A DNA stretch of 64,000 nt, from assembly GCA_017554145.1 (NCBI GenBank), contig JAFZIZ010000015.1, positions 62,001-126,000 on the forward strand. The letters are read 5' to 3'. Below are positions 1-8,329 of this stretch, piece by piece. A model generated the notes under the pieces. The model did no database searches. It saw nothing but the letters and a program-made list of their open reading frames with translations, and was not told where the DNA came from. The first letter of the stretch is position 1, and the number at the start of each line of letters is the position of its first letter. Source of the DNA: Prevotella sp. Its GTDB lineage: Bacteria > Bacteroidota > Bacteroidia > Bacteroidales > Bacteroidaceae. A program made the position numbers and the translations under genes.

Positions 1-99
1 AATCCCATGGAGGACAGTCGCGCCTTGAAGACAACTCCCTCAAATTTCGAATATTTACGTAATCATTATCCATTAAGAAGAGAACATTTTGAAATATGA
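1..99 (+). CDS. C-terminal end of an unidentified protein (partial)
   Basis: Frame 1 is open from the window edge to a TGA at 97-99 and gives the last 32 residues of a protein whose upstream part lies outside the window. The tail is rich in charged and aromatic residues and ends in HFEI. I do not recognise the family. That it is a real gene end is supported mainly by the strong intrinsic terminator 26 bp further on, in the same orientation. The opposite strand is also open here, from an ATG at 73, but has no promoter or terminator support. Confidence 0.55.
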   Translation, partial: NPMEDSRALKTTPSNFEYLRNHYPLRREHFEI

Positions 100-124
100 A
101 GATGTCAAAACGCCCTTTTCTTAT

Positions 125-175
125 CTCAAAAATTGCACAAGTGGGGGTGGTCTGTGCAGTTTTGAGTGTTTTTTT
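125..175 (+). terminator. Intrinsic terminator after the partial gene
   Basis: Arms CTCAAAA-A-TTGCACA (125-139) and TGTGCAG-TTTTGAG (153-166) pair over about 13 bp with one bulge or wobble. A G-rich loop separates them and a T-rich tract starts at 167. This is a textbook Rho-independent terminator for the gene ending at 99, and it isolates the acpP promoter from upstream transcription. Confidence 0.85.
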
Positions 176-185
176 ATTAATTTTA

Positions 186-217
186 TTTGCGTAACTCAAT
201 AAAAATGCGTTACTTTG
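186..217 (+). promoter_or_regulatory. Bacteroidota-type promoter for acpP-fabF-rnc
   Basis: A -33 box TTTG (186-189) lies 20 bp before TTACTTTG (210-217), which matches the phylum's TTTG / TAnnTTTG pattern. The predicted transcript has a leader of about 70 nt before the acpP ATG at 294. Confidence 0.7.
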
Positions 218-293
218 CACCCGCTAAGCGACAATTTTGTGGCTGGCTATCATTAAAAAGGAATCAATTATTAACATTTTAAAGTAAAAGATT

Positions 294-530
294 ATGTCAG
301 AAATTGAAAGCAAAGTAAAGGCAATTATCGTAGACAAACTTGGTGTTGACGAGGCAGAAGTTAAGCCAGAGGCAAGCTTCACAAATGACCTTGGTGCAGA
401 CTCACTGGATACAGTTGAGCTGATCATGGAGTTCGAGAAAGAGTTCGGTATTTCTATCCCCGACGACAAGGCTGAGAAGATTGGTACTGTTGGTGATGCT
501 ATCGCTTACATCGAGGAGAACGCAAAATAA
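294..530 (+). CDS. acpP: Acyl carrier protein
   Basis: This is the small acidic cytoplasmic carrier that holds growing acyl chains on a 4'-phosphopantetheine arm during type II fatty acid synthesis. The 78 residues match the family length exactly. The prosthetic-group serine is Ser37 in the motif [10 protein letters not shown], and the rest has the usual helical, Glu/Asp-rich composition. It is first in an operon with fabF, as in most bacteria. Between it and fabF is a 112-bp spacer with a long inverted repeat, which may set the ratio of the abundant carrier to the enzyme. Identification is secure. Confidence 0.98.
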   Translation: MSEIESKVKAIIVDKLGVDEAEVKPEASFTNDLGADSLDTVELIMEFEKEFGISIPDDKAEKIGTVGDAIAYIEENAK

Positions 531-544
531 ATCACTTAGGTGAT

Positions 545-621
545 AAGTGTTGGGTGTTGGGTGTTGGTTGCATTTCTACCAATGTTCAACACCCAATTAG
601 TAATAACAACCCCCAACACTT
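545..621 (+). repeat. Inverted repeat with 7-nt tandem units between acpP and fabF
   Basis: Arms AAGTGTTGGG (545-554) and CCCAACACTT (612-621) pair perfectly over 10 bp and could extend with mismatches. Inside the left half three 7-nt units TGTTGGG/TGTTGGG/TGTTGGT run from 548 to 568, and a partly complementary AACACCCAA follows. No T-tract follows, so it is not an obvious terminator. An mRNA-stabilising or attenuating structure within the operon is possible. Confidence 0.6.
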
Positions 622-642
622 GTCATCCAATAATAATCAATT

Positions 643-1905
643 ATGGAATTAAAAAGAGTAGTAGTAACTGGGCTTGGTGCCGTTACGCCAGTAGGAAATA
701 ATCCTGAGGAGACTTGGAAGAATCTTCTGGCAGGAAAGAGTGGTGCTGCTCCTATTACGCTTTTCGATGCTTCAAAGTTTAAGACTCAGTTCGCCTGTGA
801 GGTGAAGGACTTGAACGTGAACGACTTCATCGACCGTAAGGAAGCCCGTAAGATGGACCGTTACACTCAGCTGGCAATCATCGCAGCCAAGCAGGCTGTT
901 GAGGATTCAGGCATGGATCTCGAAAAGGAGAACAAAGACCGCATCGGTGTGGTTTATGGCGTAGGTATCGGTGGTATCAAGACTTTCGAAGAGGAAGTGA
1001 TGTATTATGGTGTTCATGAGGCAGACGGTCCTAAGTTCAATCCATTCTTCATTCCGAAGATGATTGCCGATATCGCTGCAGGTCAGATTTCCATCATGTA
1101 TGGTTTCCATGGTCCTAACTTCATCACCTCTTCTGCTTGTGCTTCTTCAAGTAATGCACTGGCTGATGCCTTTAACCTCGTTCGTCTGGGTAAGGCAAAT
1201 GCTATTGTTGCTGGTGGTGCTGAGGCTGCTATCTGCGCTTCTGGTGTAGGTGGCTTCAATGCGATGCATGCACTGTCTACACGTAACGATGAGCCAGAGA
1301 AGGCGAGTCGTCCTTTCAGTGCCAGCCGTGATGGTTTCATCATGGGTGAAGGTGCCGGTTGCTTGATTTTGGAGGAACTGGAGCATGCTAAGGCTCGTGG
1401 TGCAAAGATCTATGCAGAGATGGTTGGTGCAGGCATGAGCGCTGATGCTCACCATATCACTGCTTCTCATCCAGAAGGTCTGGGTGCAAAGCTCGTGATG
1501 CAGAACGCTTTGGAGGATGCTGGTTTGAAACCTGAGGATATCGACTATATCAACGTACATGGTACATCCACTCATGTGGGTGATATCTCAGAGGCTAAGG
1601 CTATCAAAGAGGTCTTTGGTGATGCTGCCTATAAGTTGAATATCTCTTCTACCAAGTCGATGACAGGTCACCTGCTGGGTGCCGCTGGTGCCGTAGAGGC
1701 TATGGCCACAGTACTTGCTGTTCAGAATGATATCATTCCTCCTACGATTAACCATGAGGATGATGATCAGGATGAGGAGATTGACTACAACCTCAACTTC
1801 ACTTTCAACAAGGCTCAGAAGCGTGAAGTACGTGCAGGACTCAGCAATACCTTCGGCTTTGGAGGTCACAACGCTTGCGTAGTATTCAAGAAGTATGCTG
1901 AATAA
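643..1905 (+). CDS. fabF: Beta-ketoacyl-ACP synthase II
   Basis: Condenses malonyl-ACP with acyl-ACP in fatty acid chain elongation. The 420 residues form a complete thiolase-fold enzyme. The nucleophile is Cys166 in SSACASSS; the two catalytic histidines are in NVHGTST and TGHLLGAAG; the C-terminal GFGGHN loop is present. It follows acpP in the same transcript and overlaps the start of rnc by 11 nt, giving the conserved order acpP-fabF-rnc. The ATG at 643 gives the canonical N-terminus. Confidence 0.98.
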   Translation: MELKRVVVTGLGAVTPVGNNPEETWKNLLAGKSGAAPITLFDASKFKTQFACEVKDLNVNDFIDRKEARKMDRYTQLAIIAAKQAVEDSGMDLEKENKDRIGVVYGVGIGGIKTFEEEVMYYGVHEADGPKFNPFFIPKMIADIAAGQISIMYGFHGPNFITSSACASSSNALADAFNLVRLGKANAIVAGGAEAAICASGVGGFNAMHALSTRNDEPEKASRPFSASRDGFIMGEGAGCLILEELEHAKARGAKIYAEMVGAGMSADAHHITASHPEGLGAKLVMQNALEDAGLKPEDIDYINVHGTSTHVGDISEAKAIKEVFGDAAYKLNISSTKSMTGHLLGAAGAVEAMATVLAVQNDIIPPTINHEDDDQDEEIDYNLNFTFNKAQKREVRAGLSNTFGFGGHNACVVFKKYAE

Positions 1906-2905
1906 CTCGAATTTCTTCGATAGAATAAGGCTCCCTTTCCGTAAGGAGAAGGAGCTTTATTCTTCTTTATACCAAATTCTCGGCTTTTATCCTCGTAACA
2001 TCAAGATTTACAAGCAGGCGCTGATGCACAAGAGTGTCAAGCAGCGTAATGAGAAAGGGCGTCCACTGAATAACGAACGTTTAGAGTTCTTAGGTGATGC
2101 CATCCTTGATGCTGTGGTGGGGGATATTGTTTTCCGGCATTTCGAGGGGAAGCGCGAGGGTTTTCTTACCAATACCCGTTCCAAACTGGTCAGCCGTAAC
2201 ACGTTGGGAAAGTTGGCACAGGAGATGGGTATTCCACAACTCATTAAGTCGGCAGGACCTTCCACTTCGCATAATAGTTATATGAATGGTAATGCCTTTG
2301 AGGCATTGGTGGGTGCGATTTATCTGGATCGTGGCTATGATGCCTGTATGCGTTTTATGGAGAAACGAATTCTGAAACAAGTCATCAATATCGATAAGGT
2401 TGCCTATAAGGAAGTGAACTTCAAATCGAAGTTGTTGGAATGGAGCCAGAAGAATAAGGTCAAGATGGAGTTCAAGGAGTTGAGTCAGTCAACAGAAGAT
2501 AACAACAGTCCCGTTTTCACATACCAAGTGATATTAGAAGGTGTGGAAGGCTGTACAGGCAAAGGCTATAGCAAGAAGGAGAGTCAGCAACTGGCTTCCA
2601 AGGAGACATTACAACGATTACGTCGTGAGCCCCAGTTTATCGATATGATTTTTGCAGCCAAGTCTGAGCGTACCAAGATGGAGGAAGAGCCTGTGATGGT
2701 TGCTCCCGATTTGGAAAAGCTTCAGCAGCCGGACGACTTCATCGAAGTCAGCGAAGAGCCGATTGCCAAAACCTCCCCATTGACCACCGTTAGTGAGTCC
2801 CTCTCCGACGAGTTCTCCCTTGACGATATCACAGCCGTTGCTCGTGAGAAAACTCGTGAGGAAATTATCGCAGAAGCCGAAGAAGCAGCCTTTGCGGAAC
2901 TCTAA
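1895..2905 (+). CDS. rnc: Ribonuclease III
   Basis: Double-strand-specific endoribonuclease for rRNA processing and mRNA turnover. The catalytic domain covers about residues 20-165, with signature NERLEFLGDAIL carrying the metal-binding acidic residues. A double-stranded RNA-binding domain follows at about 170-245. At 336 residues it is longer than typical RNase III (about 225-250): the last roughly 90 residues are an acidic, Pro/Glu/Ser-rich tail without a recognisable domain. The start overlaps the fabF end by 11 nt, implying translational coupling. The 3' end overlaps the convergent ADP-ribosylglycohydrolase by 4 nt. Confidence 0.95.
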   Translation: MLNNSNFFDRIRLPFRKEKELYSSLYQILGFYPRNIKIYKQALMHKSVKQRNEKGRPLNNERLEFLGDAILDAVVGDIVFRHFEGKREGFLTNTRSKLVSRNTLGKLAQEMGIPQLIKSAGPSTSHNSYMNGNAFEALVGAIYLDRGYDACMRFMEKRILKQVINIDKVAYKEVNFKSKLLEWSQKNKVKMEFKELSQSTEDNNSPVFTYQVILEGVEGCTGKGYSKKESQQLASKETLQRLRREPQFIDMIFAAKSERTKMEEEPVMVAPDLEKLQQPDDFIEVSEEPIAKTSPLTTVSESLSDEFSLDDITAVAREKTREEIIAEAEEAAFAEL

Positions 2906-3696
2906 CGTATCATAGCAAGGAACTTATCTTTCACCTCCCTGAGATCCTGAGAGAGTATCTTGTCGCATCGTTCTGCTATCTCTTCGGGAATGGGATATAT
3001 ACACGCTGCGATGGCTCCGGCCATACAACCAATCGTATCAGAGTCGCCACCCAGCGAGACAGCCAGTCGTATCACCTCCTCAAACGTATTACCCTCTAAG
3101 AAAGCAATAATTGCCTCAGGCACACTCCCTTGACACGATACGTCAAAAGAATAGTCGGGACGAATCTCCGCTATCGTCCTATTCAGATCATAGCCGAACG
3201 TCTGCTCTACATACGCCTTGATCTCCTGCTTCGTTTTCCCCTCTTTGAGAAGGAACACACTCGTGGCAATCGCCTGTGCACCCTTCACTCCTTCAGGATG
3301 GTTATGGCTTACCGATGCTGTAATCTCTGCTAACTCCAACGCCTCGTCCAATGTCTTGGCATACAGTCCTACAGGACTCACGCGCATACCAGCACCATTT
3401 CCCCAACTGTTATAAGGCTGGGGATTCCTTTCGTATAACCAACGTACAAACCTGCCACCATAGCCGGCATTTGGGTGTTTCAATCCCAATTCTTGCATAC
3501 AATTGATGAGATAGCTGGTAGAATGTGTCTCATCCTCCACCAGCCATTTCGCCACAGCCAGTGTCATTACGGAATCATCCGTAAATCTACTTGCCCCACG
3601 AAACAACTCAAAATCCGTTGACTTCGTATTATGAAACTCATATACCGAGCCGATGATATCCCCCACCAAAGCTCCTAACATCTTCCTTTCTTCCAT
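2902..3696 (-). CDS. ADP-ribosylglycohydrolase family protein
   Basis: Member of the ARH / DraG-like fold that removes ADP-ribose from proteins or small molecules. Both metal-binding motifs look intact: FTDDSVMTLAV near residue 40 and LGGDSDTIGCMAG near residue 218, supplying the Asp ligands for two magnesium ions. The 264 residues match the family. There is no signal peptide, so it acts in the cytoplasm. It is monocistronic, with a promoter -7 box (TATCTTTG on the minus strand, 3716-3723) just upstream. The natural substrate cannot be told from sequence. Confidence 0.9.
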   Translation of the reverse strand: MEERKMLGALVGDIIGSVYEFHNTKSTDFELFRGASRFTDDSVMTLAVAKWLVEDETHSTSYLINCMQELGLKHPNAGYGGRFVRWLYERNPQPYNSWGNGAGMRVSPVGLYAKTLDEALELAEITASVSHNHPEGVKGAQAIATSVFLLKEGKTKQEIKAYVEQTFGYDLNRTIAEIRPDYSFDVSCQGSVPEAIIAFLEGNTFEEVIRLAVSLGGDSDTIGCMAGAIAACIYPIPEEIAERCDKILSQDLREVKDKFLAMIR

Positions 3697-3715
3697 ACCT
3701 TTCCTTTTTTCTTTA

Positions 3716-3748
3716 CAAAGATACGAATTTGCATCTCTTCCACCAAAA
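3716..3748 (-). promoter_or_regulatory. Promoter for the ADP-ribosylglycohydrolase
   Basis: On the minus strand TATCTTTG (3723-3716) is preceded, 21 bp away, by TTTG (3748-3745). The spacing is canonical, and the ATG at 3696 lies about 20 nt from the -7 box. Confidence 0.7.
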
Positions 3749-3807
3749 AATTTTGGTTTTTTGTGGCATTTTATTTTTGTTTTTTGTGGTGGTTTGTAAT
3801 TCTTTTT

Positions 3808-3869
3808 AGTCCGTCTCGTCGGACTGCCAGTCCGCTAGTTACGGACTGAGAGTCCGAAGCCTACGGACT
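3808..3869. repeat. Array of six alternating AGTCCG / CGGACT half-sites
   Basis: Half-sites sit at 3808 (AGTCCG), 3820 (CGGACT), 3829 (AGTCCG), 3842 (CGGACT), 3851 (AGTCCG) and 3864 (CGGACT). Two of the pairs form perfect 6-bp inverted repeats with a 3-nt centre (CGGACT-GCC-AGTCCG and CGGACT-GAG-AGTCCG). The array lies in the divergent gap between the ADP-ribosylglycohydrolase and the GH3 operon. It could be a REP-like element or a multi-site operator; it contains no ORF. Confidence 0.8.
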
Positions 3870-3886
3870 TATTGTATGAAGTAATC

Positions 3887-3952
3887 AGTAATATACTTTC
3901 ATCTCAAAAGTAATATACTTTTACCTCGTAACTCATATACTGTCTTTCTTAT
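3887..3952. repeat. Three tandem 22-nt units, AGTAATATACTTTC type
   Basis: Units start at 3887, 3909 and 3931. The first two begin AGTAATATACTTT; the third is ACTCATATACTG. ATATACT sits at the same phase in all three. A 22-bp period is two helical turns, so a bound protein would contact one face. The array ends 26 bp before the -33 box of the GH3 promoter, a good place for an activator. Related arrays occur at 23938-24003 and 50019-50062. Confidence 0.7.
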
Positions 3953-3977
3953 GTTTTTGCAAAATAATTGAAATTTA

Positions 3978-4009
3978 TTTGGAAGATAAGAGAATACTTC
4001 GTACCTTCG
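3978..4009 (+). promoter_or_regulatory. Promoter of the GH3 operon
   Basis: TTTG (3978-3981) and TACCTTCG (4002-4009) are separated by 20 bp. The box lies inside the longest possible N-terminal extension of the GH3 reading frame (a TTG at 3979), which is why the ATG at 4033 is chosen as the start. Confidence 0.75.
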
Positions 4010-4032
4010 CACCTTGTATTACATACAAGACA

Positions 4033-5547
4033 ATGAGTATTACAGGTTTAGTAAGACACATATTCGTACCTCGCATGAAGGCGCTGGAGAAATACCAGAC
4101 GGAAGGTGAGGCGATGCAAAGGGCAGTGTTGAAGCACCTGCTGACGTCGGCAAAGGATACGAAATACGGAAGGAAGTATGCTTTCTCGGCGATGAAGGAC
4201 TATGACGACTTTGTGAAGCATACCCCCGTAAATACCTACGAGGAGTTGAAGGAATCCATTGACCAAATGCGTCACGGAGAGGCTGATATTCTGTGGCCAG
4301 GTCGCGTCAGATGGTATGCGAAGTCTTCTGGTACTACCAACGACAAGTCGAAGTTCATCCCTGTCAGCAGCGAGGGTTTGCAGAAGATTCACTATGCCGG
4401 TGGTTATGATTCAGTGGCTCTCTACCTACGAAACAATCCCCAGTCGAGGATGTTCGACGGCAAAGGTCTTATTCTGGGTGGCAGTCATGCGCCTAATTAT
4501 AACTTGCCCAACTCTTTGGTGGGTGACTTGAGTGCCATCCTGATTGAGAACATTAATCCACTGGTGAATCTGGTGAGGGTACCTAAGAAAGAAACTGCCC
4601 TGCTCTCTGATTTCGAAATAAAGCGCGAACAGATAGCCCGTGAGGCGATGAACAAGAACGTGACGAATATCTCTGGTGTTCCCTCATGGATGCTGTCGGT
4701 ACTGAACTGTATGATGGAGATGACGGGCAAGACGCATTTGGAAGAGGTATGGCCCAACTTAGAGGTGTTCTTCCATGGTGGTGTAGCCTTTACGCCTTAC
4801 CGCAAGCAATACGAACAACTTATTACTTCACCGAAGATGCACTATATGGAAACCTATAATGCTTCGGAGGGTTTCTTTGGTCTTCAGGATGATCCTGCCG
4901 ACAGGGCGATGCTGCTGATGCTGGATTATGGGGTGTTCTATGAGTTTCAGGAATTATCTGAATACTCTGAAAACTCAGAGAACTCAGAAATAATTCCATT
5001 ATGGGCAGTAGAGACAAACAAGAATTATGCCATGCTGATCTCTACCTCGTGTGGATTATGGCGCTATAAGATAGGCGATACCATCCGCTTCACCTCCACG
5101 AATCCCTATAAGTTCGTTATCACAGGACGCACGAAGAGTTTTATCAATGCCTTTGGTGAGGAATTGATAGTGGATAATGCAGAGCAGGGATTGGCCTATG
5201 CTTGTCAACAGACAGGGGCAGAGGTACTGGAATATACAGCGGCACCTGTGTTTATGGATGCCAAAGCTAAATGTCGCCACCAGTGGCTCATCGAGTTCTC
5301 GAAGGCTCCTGCTGACCTTGCACAGTTTGCTGATCTGTTAGACAGTAAGTTGCAGGAGGTGAACAGCGACTATGAGGCGAAGCGCTATAAGGACATCACT
5401 CTACAGCATCTGGAGATTATTCCTGCAAAGGCAGGCTTGTTTAACGACTGGTTGAAACAGCGTGGAAAACTGGGCGGTCAGCATAAAGTGCCTCGACTGA
5501 GTAATTCGCGTGAACATATTGAGCAACTATTGAAATTGAACGTATGA
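4033..5547 (+). CDS. GH3-family acyl-adenylate-forming enzyme
   Basis: Homologue of plant GH3 auxin/jasmonate-amino acid synthetases. Members activate a carboxylic acid with ATP and join it to an amine; bacterial substrates are largely unknown. From the ATG at 4033 it has 504 residues, normal for the family. The ATP-binding motif is intact (AKSSGTTNDKSKFIP, about residues 96-110), as are the ETYNASEGFF region and the hinge near GRTKSFINAFGEEL before a complete C-terminal domain. No signal peptide. A 9-nt-period DNA repeat (4951-4995) encodes an insert of SE, SEN and SEN steps. It starts an operon and overlaps the next gene by 4 nt. Confidence 0.85.
   Translation: MSITGLVRHIFVPRMKALEKYQTEGEAMQRAVLKHLLTSAKDTKYGRKYAFSAMKDYDDFVKHTPVNTYEELKESIDQMRHGEADILWPGRVRWYAKSSGTTNDKSKFIPVSSEGLQKIHYAGGYDSVALYLRNNPQSRMFDGKGLILGGSHAPNYNLPNSLVGDLSAILIENINPLVNLVRVPKKETALLSDFEIKREQIAREAMNKNVTNISGVPSWMLSVLNCMMEMTGKTHLEEVWPNLEVFFHGGVAFTPYRKQYEQLITSPKMHYMETYNASEGFFGLQDDPADRAMLLMLDYGVFYEFQELSEYSENSENSEIIPLWAVETNKNYAMLISTSCGLWRYKIGDTIRFTSTNPYKFVITGRTKSFINAFGEELIVDNAEQGLAYACQQTGAEVLEYTAAPVFMDAKAKCRHQWLIEFSKAPADLAQFADLLDSKLQEVNSDYEAKRYKDITLQHLEIIPAKAGLFNDWLKQRGKLGGQHKVPRLSNSREHIEQLLKLNV
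4951..4995 (+). repeat. 9-nt-period repeat inside the GH3 gene
   Basis: Five consecutive 9-nt units (4951, 4960, 4969, 4978, 4987), with consensus GAAnACTCA/T, encode a Ser/Glu/Asn-rich stretch. The same unit family appears in the ABC ATPase at 13325 and, on the other coding strand, in ispG at 43048. Confidence 0.7.
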
Positions 5548-7493
5548 GGAAAGTATTTGGGCTATTGGCTATTGGCTGTTTGCTATTGGCTGTCGGTTGT
5601 GCTCGCATGGGACAGCCTGACGGAGGATGGTATGATGACGATCCTCCACGCGTGATAGCCTCTACTCCAAAAGACAAAGAGACAGATGTTACTTCCCAGA
5701 AGGTGACAATCTATTTTAATGAATATATCAAACTGGCAGATGCGACACAAAAAGTTATCGTGTCTCCTCCACAATTGGAGATGCCTGAGATCAAAGGGGC
5801 AGGCAAGAAAATTATTGTAGAACTAAAAGATTCCCTGAAACCGAATACAACATACACAATAGACTTCAGTGATGCCATTAGTGACAATAACGAAGATAAC
5901 CCAATGGGTAACTATACCTTCACATTCTCTACAGGTGAGCAGATAGATACTTTCGAGGTAGCAGGCTGTGTATTGGATGCCTCTAATCTGGAACCTGTCA
6001 AGGGTATCTTGGTGGGACTATATGACGACCTAAGCGACTCTGCCTTTAAGACAAAGCCATTGTTGCGTGTCTCACGTACTAACGGTAGCGGCCGTTTTGT
6101 CATCAAGGGTGTTGCCCCAGGAGAGTATCGCGTCTATGCTTTGCAGGATATGGATGGAAACTACGTCTTCAACCAGAAGAGTGAGATGATGGCTTATACC
6201 CATCAGACATTCAAGCCGTCAGCAGCTCCTGATGTCCGACAAGACACCATCTGGCGAGACAGTTTGCATATCGACAATATCCAACAAGTAAAATATACGC
6301 ATTTCTATCCTGATGATATTATCCTACTTGCCTTTCAGGAAGTGATGACAGACCGCTATCTGTTGAAACAGCCGGAGCGCACGGATGCCAATCACTTCAC
6401 CATCTATTTCAGTTATGGGAATCCGCAACTGCCTCAGATTAAAGGACTGAACTTCAACGAGGAGGATGCCTTTATCTTGGAGGCGAGTGCGAAGAAAGAT
6501 ACGCTGACGTACTGGTTGAAGGACACGACACTCGTCAACCAGGATACGCTACGCATGGAACTGAGTTATCTCATGACGGATACCGCAGGTGTGCTTTATA
6601 CACAAGTAGATACGGTCGATGTGTTGGCGAAGACGAATTATGAGAAACGACAGAAAGAACGTAAGAAGGCGGTAGAGGAATGGACCAAGCAACAGGAGAA
6701 ACTGAAGAAGCGCGGAGAGCCTTACGACAGTATCATGCCTATAGACCCCTTGCGTGTGACTTATCATGTACCTCAGCAGATGGATCCTGACTATCGTGTG
6801 ACTTTCGAGATGCCTACTCCTTTGGCACGATGTGACACAGCAGCCATCCATCTATATACGAAGATAGACTCCCTGTGGTATCGAACGCCCTTTGAGTTCA
6901 ACAGGAAAGACTCTACGTTGCGCACCTATGAGTTTATAGCGGAATGGCAACCCAATACGGAATACAGTTTGGAGATTGACTCTGCTGCCTTTGTGGATAT
7001 CTACAGCTATGCGTCAGAAACCTATAAACAGGGTATCAAGGTGCGCTCGATGGACGAATATGCCACCTTATTATTCCAACTGAGTGGTGTGAGTGACTCT
7101 ACCGTTATCGTGGAACTGTTGAACAAAAGTGATAAACCCATCAAGACCGTCCATGCAGATCAAAACGGCAATGTGGAGTTCTTCTATCTGAAACCAAGTA
7201 TCTATTATGCCCGTGCTTTCATCGACCGTAATGGTAATGGAAAATGGGACACAGGCGACTATGATCAAAACTTGCAGCCAGAGGATGTGTATTACTATCC
7301 TCGAAGCATCGAATGTAAGGCGAAGTTTGATATCACCTTGTCTTGGAATCTAACAGGAACGCCACGAACGCAACAGAAACCTGGTGTGATTACGAAGCAG
7401 AAACCAGACAAGGAACGGCAGAAACTACGTAATCGTAATGCGGAACGTGCCCGTCAGATGGGAAAAGAATACGTGAAGAAAGTAAAAGAGTAA
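5544..7493 (+). CDS. Large Ig-like (Big_5-type) surface lipoprotein
   Basis: The N-terminus has a hydrophobic signal ending LLLAVGC, with the lipobox cysteine near residue 19, so it is probably an outer-membrane lipoprotein. The segment at about residues 35-130 (PPRVIASTPKDKETDV... ending in YTFTFSTGE) looks like a bacterial Ig-like Big_5 domain. The following part (about 135-215) resembles a carboxypeptidase-regulatory/CNA-B-like fold. The middle and end are beta-rich, without motifs known to me, and end in a basic tail. It overlaps the GH3 gene by ATGA and precedes a DUF3108 protein, suggesting an envelope role. The signal peptide is encoded by 7-nt repeats (5560-5594). Confidence 0.8.
   Translation: MRKVFGLLAIGCLLLAVGCARMGQPDGGWYDDDPPRVIASTPKDKETDVTSQKVTIYFNEYIKLADATQKVIVSPPQLEMPEIKGAGKKIIVELKDSLKPNTTYTIDFSDAISDNNEDNPMGNYTFTFSTGEQIDTFEVAGCVLDASNLEPVKGILVGLYDDLSDSAFKTKPLLRVSRTNGSGRFVIKGVAPGEYRVYALQDMDGNYVFNQKSEMMAYTHQTFKPSAAPDVRQDTIWRDSLHIDNIQQVKYTHFYPDDIILLAFQEVMTDRYLLKQPERTDANHFTIYFSYGNPQLPQIKGLNFNEEDAFILEASAKKDTLTYWLKDTTLVNQDTLRMELSYLMTDTAGVLYTQVDTVDVLAKTNYEKRQKERKKAVEEWTKQQEKLKKRGEPYDSIMPIDPLRVTYHVPQQMDPDYRVTFEMPTPLARCDTAAIHLYTKIDSLWYRTPFEFNRKDSTLRTYEFIAEWQPNTEYSLEIDSAAFVDIYSYASETYKQGIKVRSMDEYATLLFQLSGVSDSTVIVELLNKSDKPIKTVHADQNGNVEFFYLKPSIYYARAFIDRNGNGKWDTGDYDQNLQPEDVYYYPRSIECKAKFDITLSWNLTGTPRTQQKPGVITKQKPDKERQKLRNRNAERARQMGKEYVKKVKE
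5560..5594 (+). repeat. 7-nt-period repeat encoding the lipoprotein signal peptide
   Basis: Units GGCTATT, GGCTATT, GGCTGTT, TGCTATT, GGCTGTC follow one another from 5560. They supply the hydrophobic core of the signal sequence. The same unit family occurs on the opposite coding strand inside the M28 gene (27038-27066). Confidence 0.8.
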
Positions 7494-7506
7494 AATAGCA
7501 AAGATT

Positions 7507-8322
7507 ATGATACAGATGAAACGATTCTTATTCATCATCATCGCGTCATGCGGAATGATGGCTACTCATGCCCAGTGTGGTATCGAGAATACGGCTTTCA
7601 AGTCGGGTGAGTTTCTTTCCTACGACCTCTATTTCAATTGGAAGTTCGTATGGATGAAGGTTGGTACGGCTTCGATGTCTACTGTGCAATCTACCTATAG
7701 TGGCAAGCCTGCCTTCCGCAGCAGTTTGATCACTCGTGGTAATAGTAAGTTAGATAATTATTTTATCATGCGTGACACCTTGCTGTGCTATACAGACCTG
7801 AATATTGCACCGTCGTATTTCCGCAAGGGTGCCCGTGAGGGTAAGCGCTATTATGTGGATGAGTTGTGGTACACCTATCCCAAAAACAATTGTCATCTGA
7901 AGATGCACCGTATCGAGGATGACGGTACACATCGTTGGAAGGAAGCGGAATACAAGGATTGTATCTACGACATGATGAGCATCTTCCTTCGTGCCCGTAA
8001 CTTCGATGCATCGAAGATGAAGGAGGGTGAGAATATCCCCATGCCTATCAGTGATGCCCGTCATCTGACGAACTCGTGGTTGAAATATAAGGGAAAGACC
8101 ACGTTGAAGATGAAGAACAACAAGAACAAATACCGTTGTCTGATCTTCTCCTTCATCGAACGTGAGGATGGTAAGAACCATGAGTTGATTCGTTTCTTCA
8201 TCACAGACGATAAGAACCATCTGCCCGTCCGTCTTGACATGTTCCTTTCTTTCGGTTCTGCCAAGGCTTATCTGACAGGTATGAAAGGATTGCGCAACGA
8301 GCTGGAGTCGAAGGTGGAATGA
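7507..8322 (+). CDS. DUF3108 domain-containing exported protein
   Basis: This protein of 271 residues has a signal peptide (cleavage expected near THAQ, about residue 26) and a beta-rich body with the DUF3108 features AFKSGEFLSYDLYFNWKFVW near the N-terminus and HLPVRLDMFLSFGSAKAYL near the end. DUF3108 proteins are periplasmic or outer-membrane associated in Gram-negative bacteria, and no biochemical role is established that I can name. The start may be the ATG at 7507 or 7516; both leave the signal intact. It lies 13 bp after the Ig-like lipoprotein and 7 bp before the helicase gene, in one operon. Confidence 0.8.
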   Translation: MIQMKRFLFIIIASCGMMATHAQCGIENTAFKSGEFLSYDLYFNWKFVWMKVGTASMSTVQSTYSGKPAFRSSLITRGNSKLDNYFIMRDTLLCYTDLNIAPSYFRKGAREGKRYYVDELWYTYPKNNCHLKMHRIEDDGTHRWKEAEYKDCIYDMMSIFLRARNFDASKMKEGENIPMPISDARHLTNSWLKYKGKTTLKMKNNKNKYRCLIFSFIEREDGKNHELIRFFITDDKNHLPVRLDMFLSFGSAKAYLTGMKGLRNELESKVE

Positions 8323-8329
8323 GGAGTTC

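Noticed and set aside
1-73. Open frame on the minus strand from an ATG at 73 to the window edge
   Set aside because: No promoter box upstream, and the plus strand here has a stop followed by a strong terminator in the same direction, which better explains the region.
1147-1575. Several long antisense open frames inside fabF, bamA, argH and other genes
   Set aside because: They mirror the codon pattern of the real genes, have no promoter or ribosome site, and their products show no recognisable features.
3808-3952. CRISPR array from the clustered repeats
   Set aside because: Units are only 6 and 22 nt, contiguous or overlapping, without unique spacers or cas genes.
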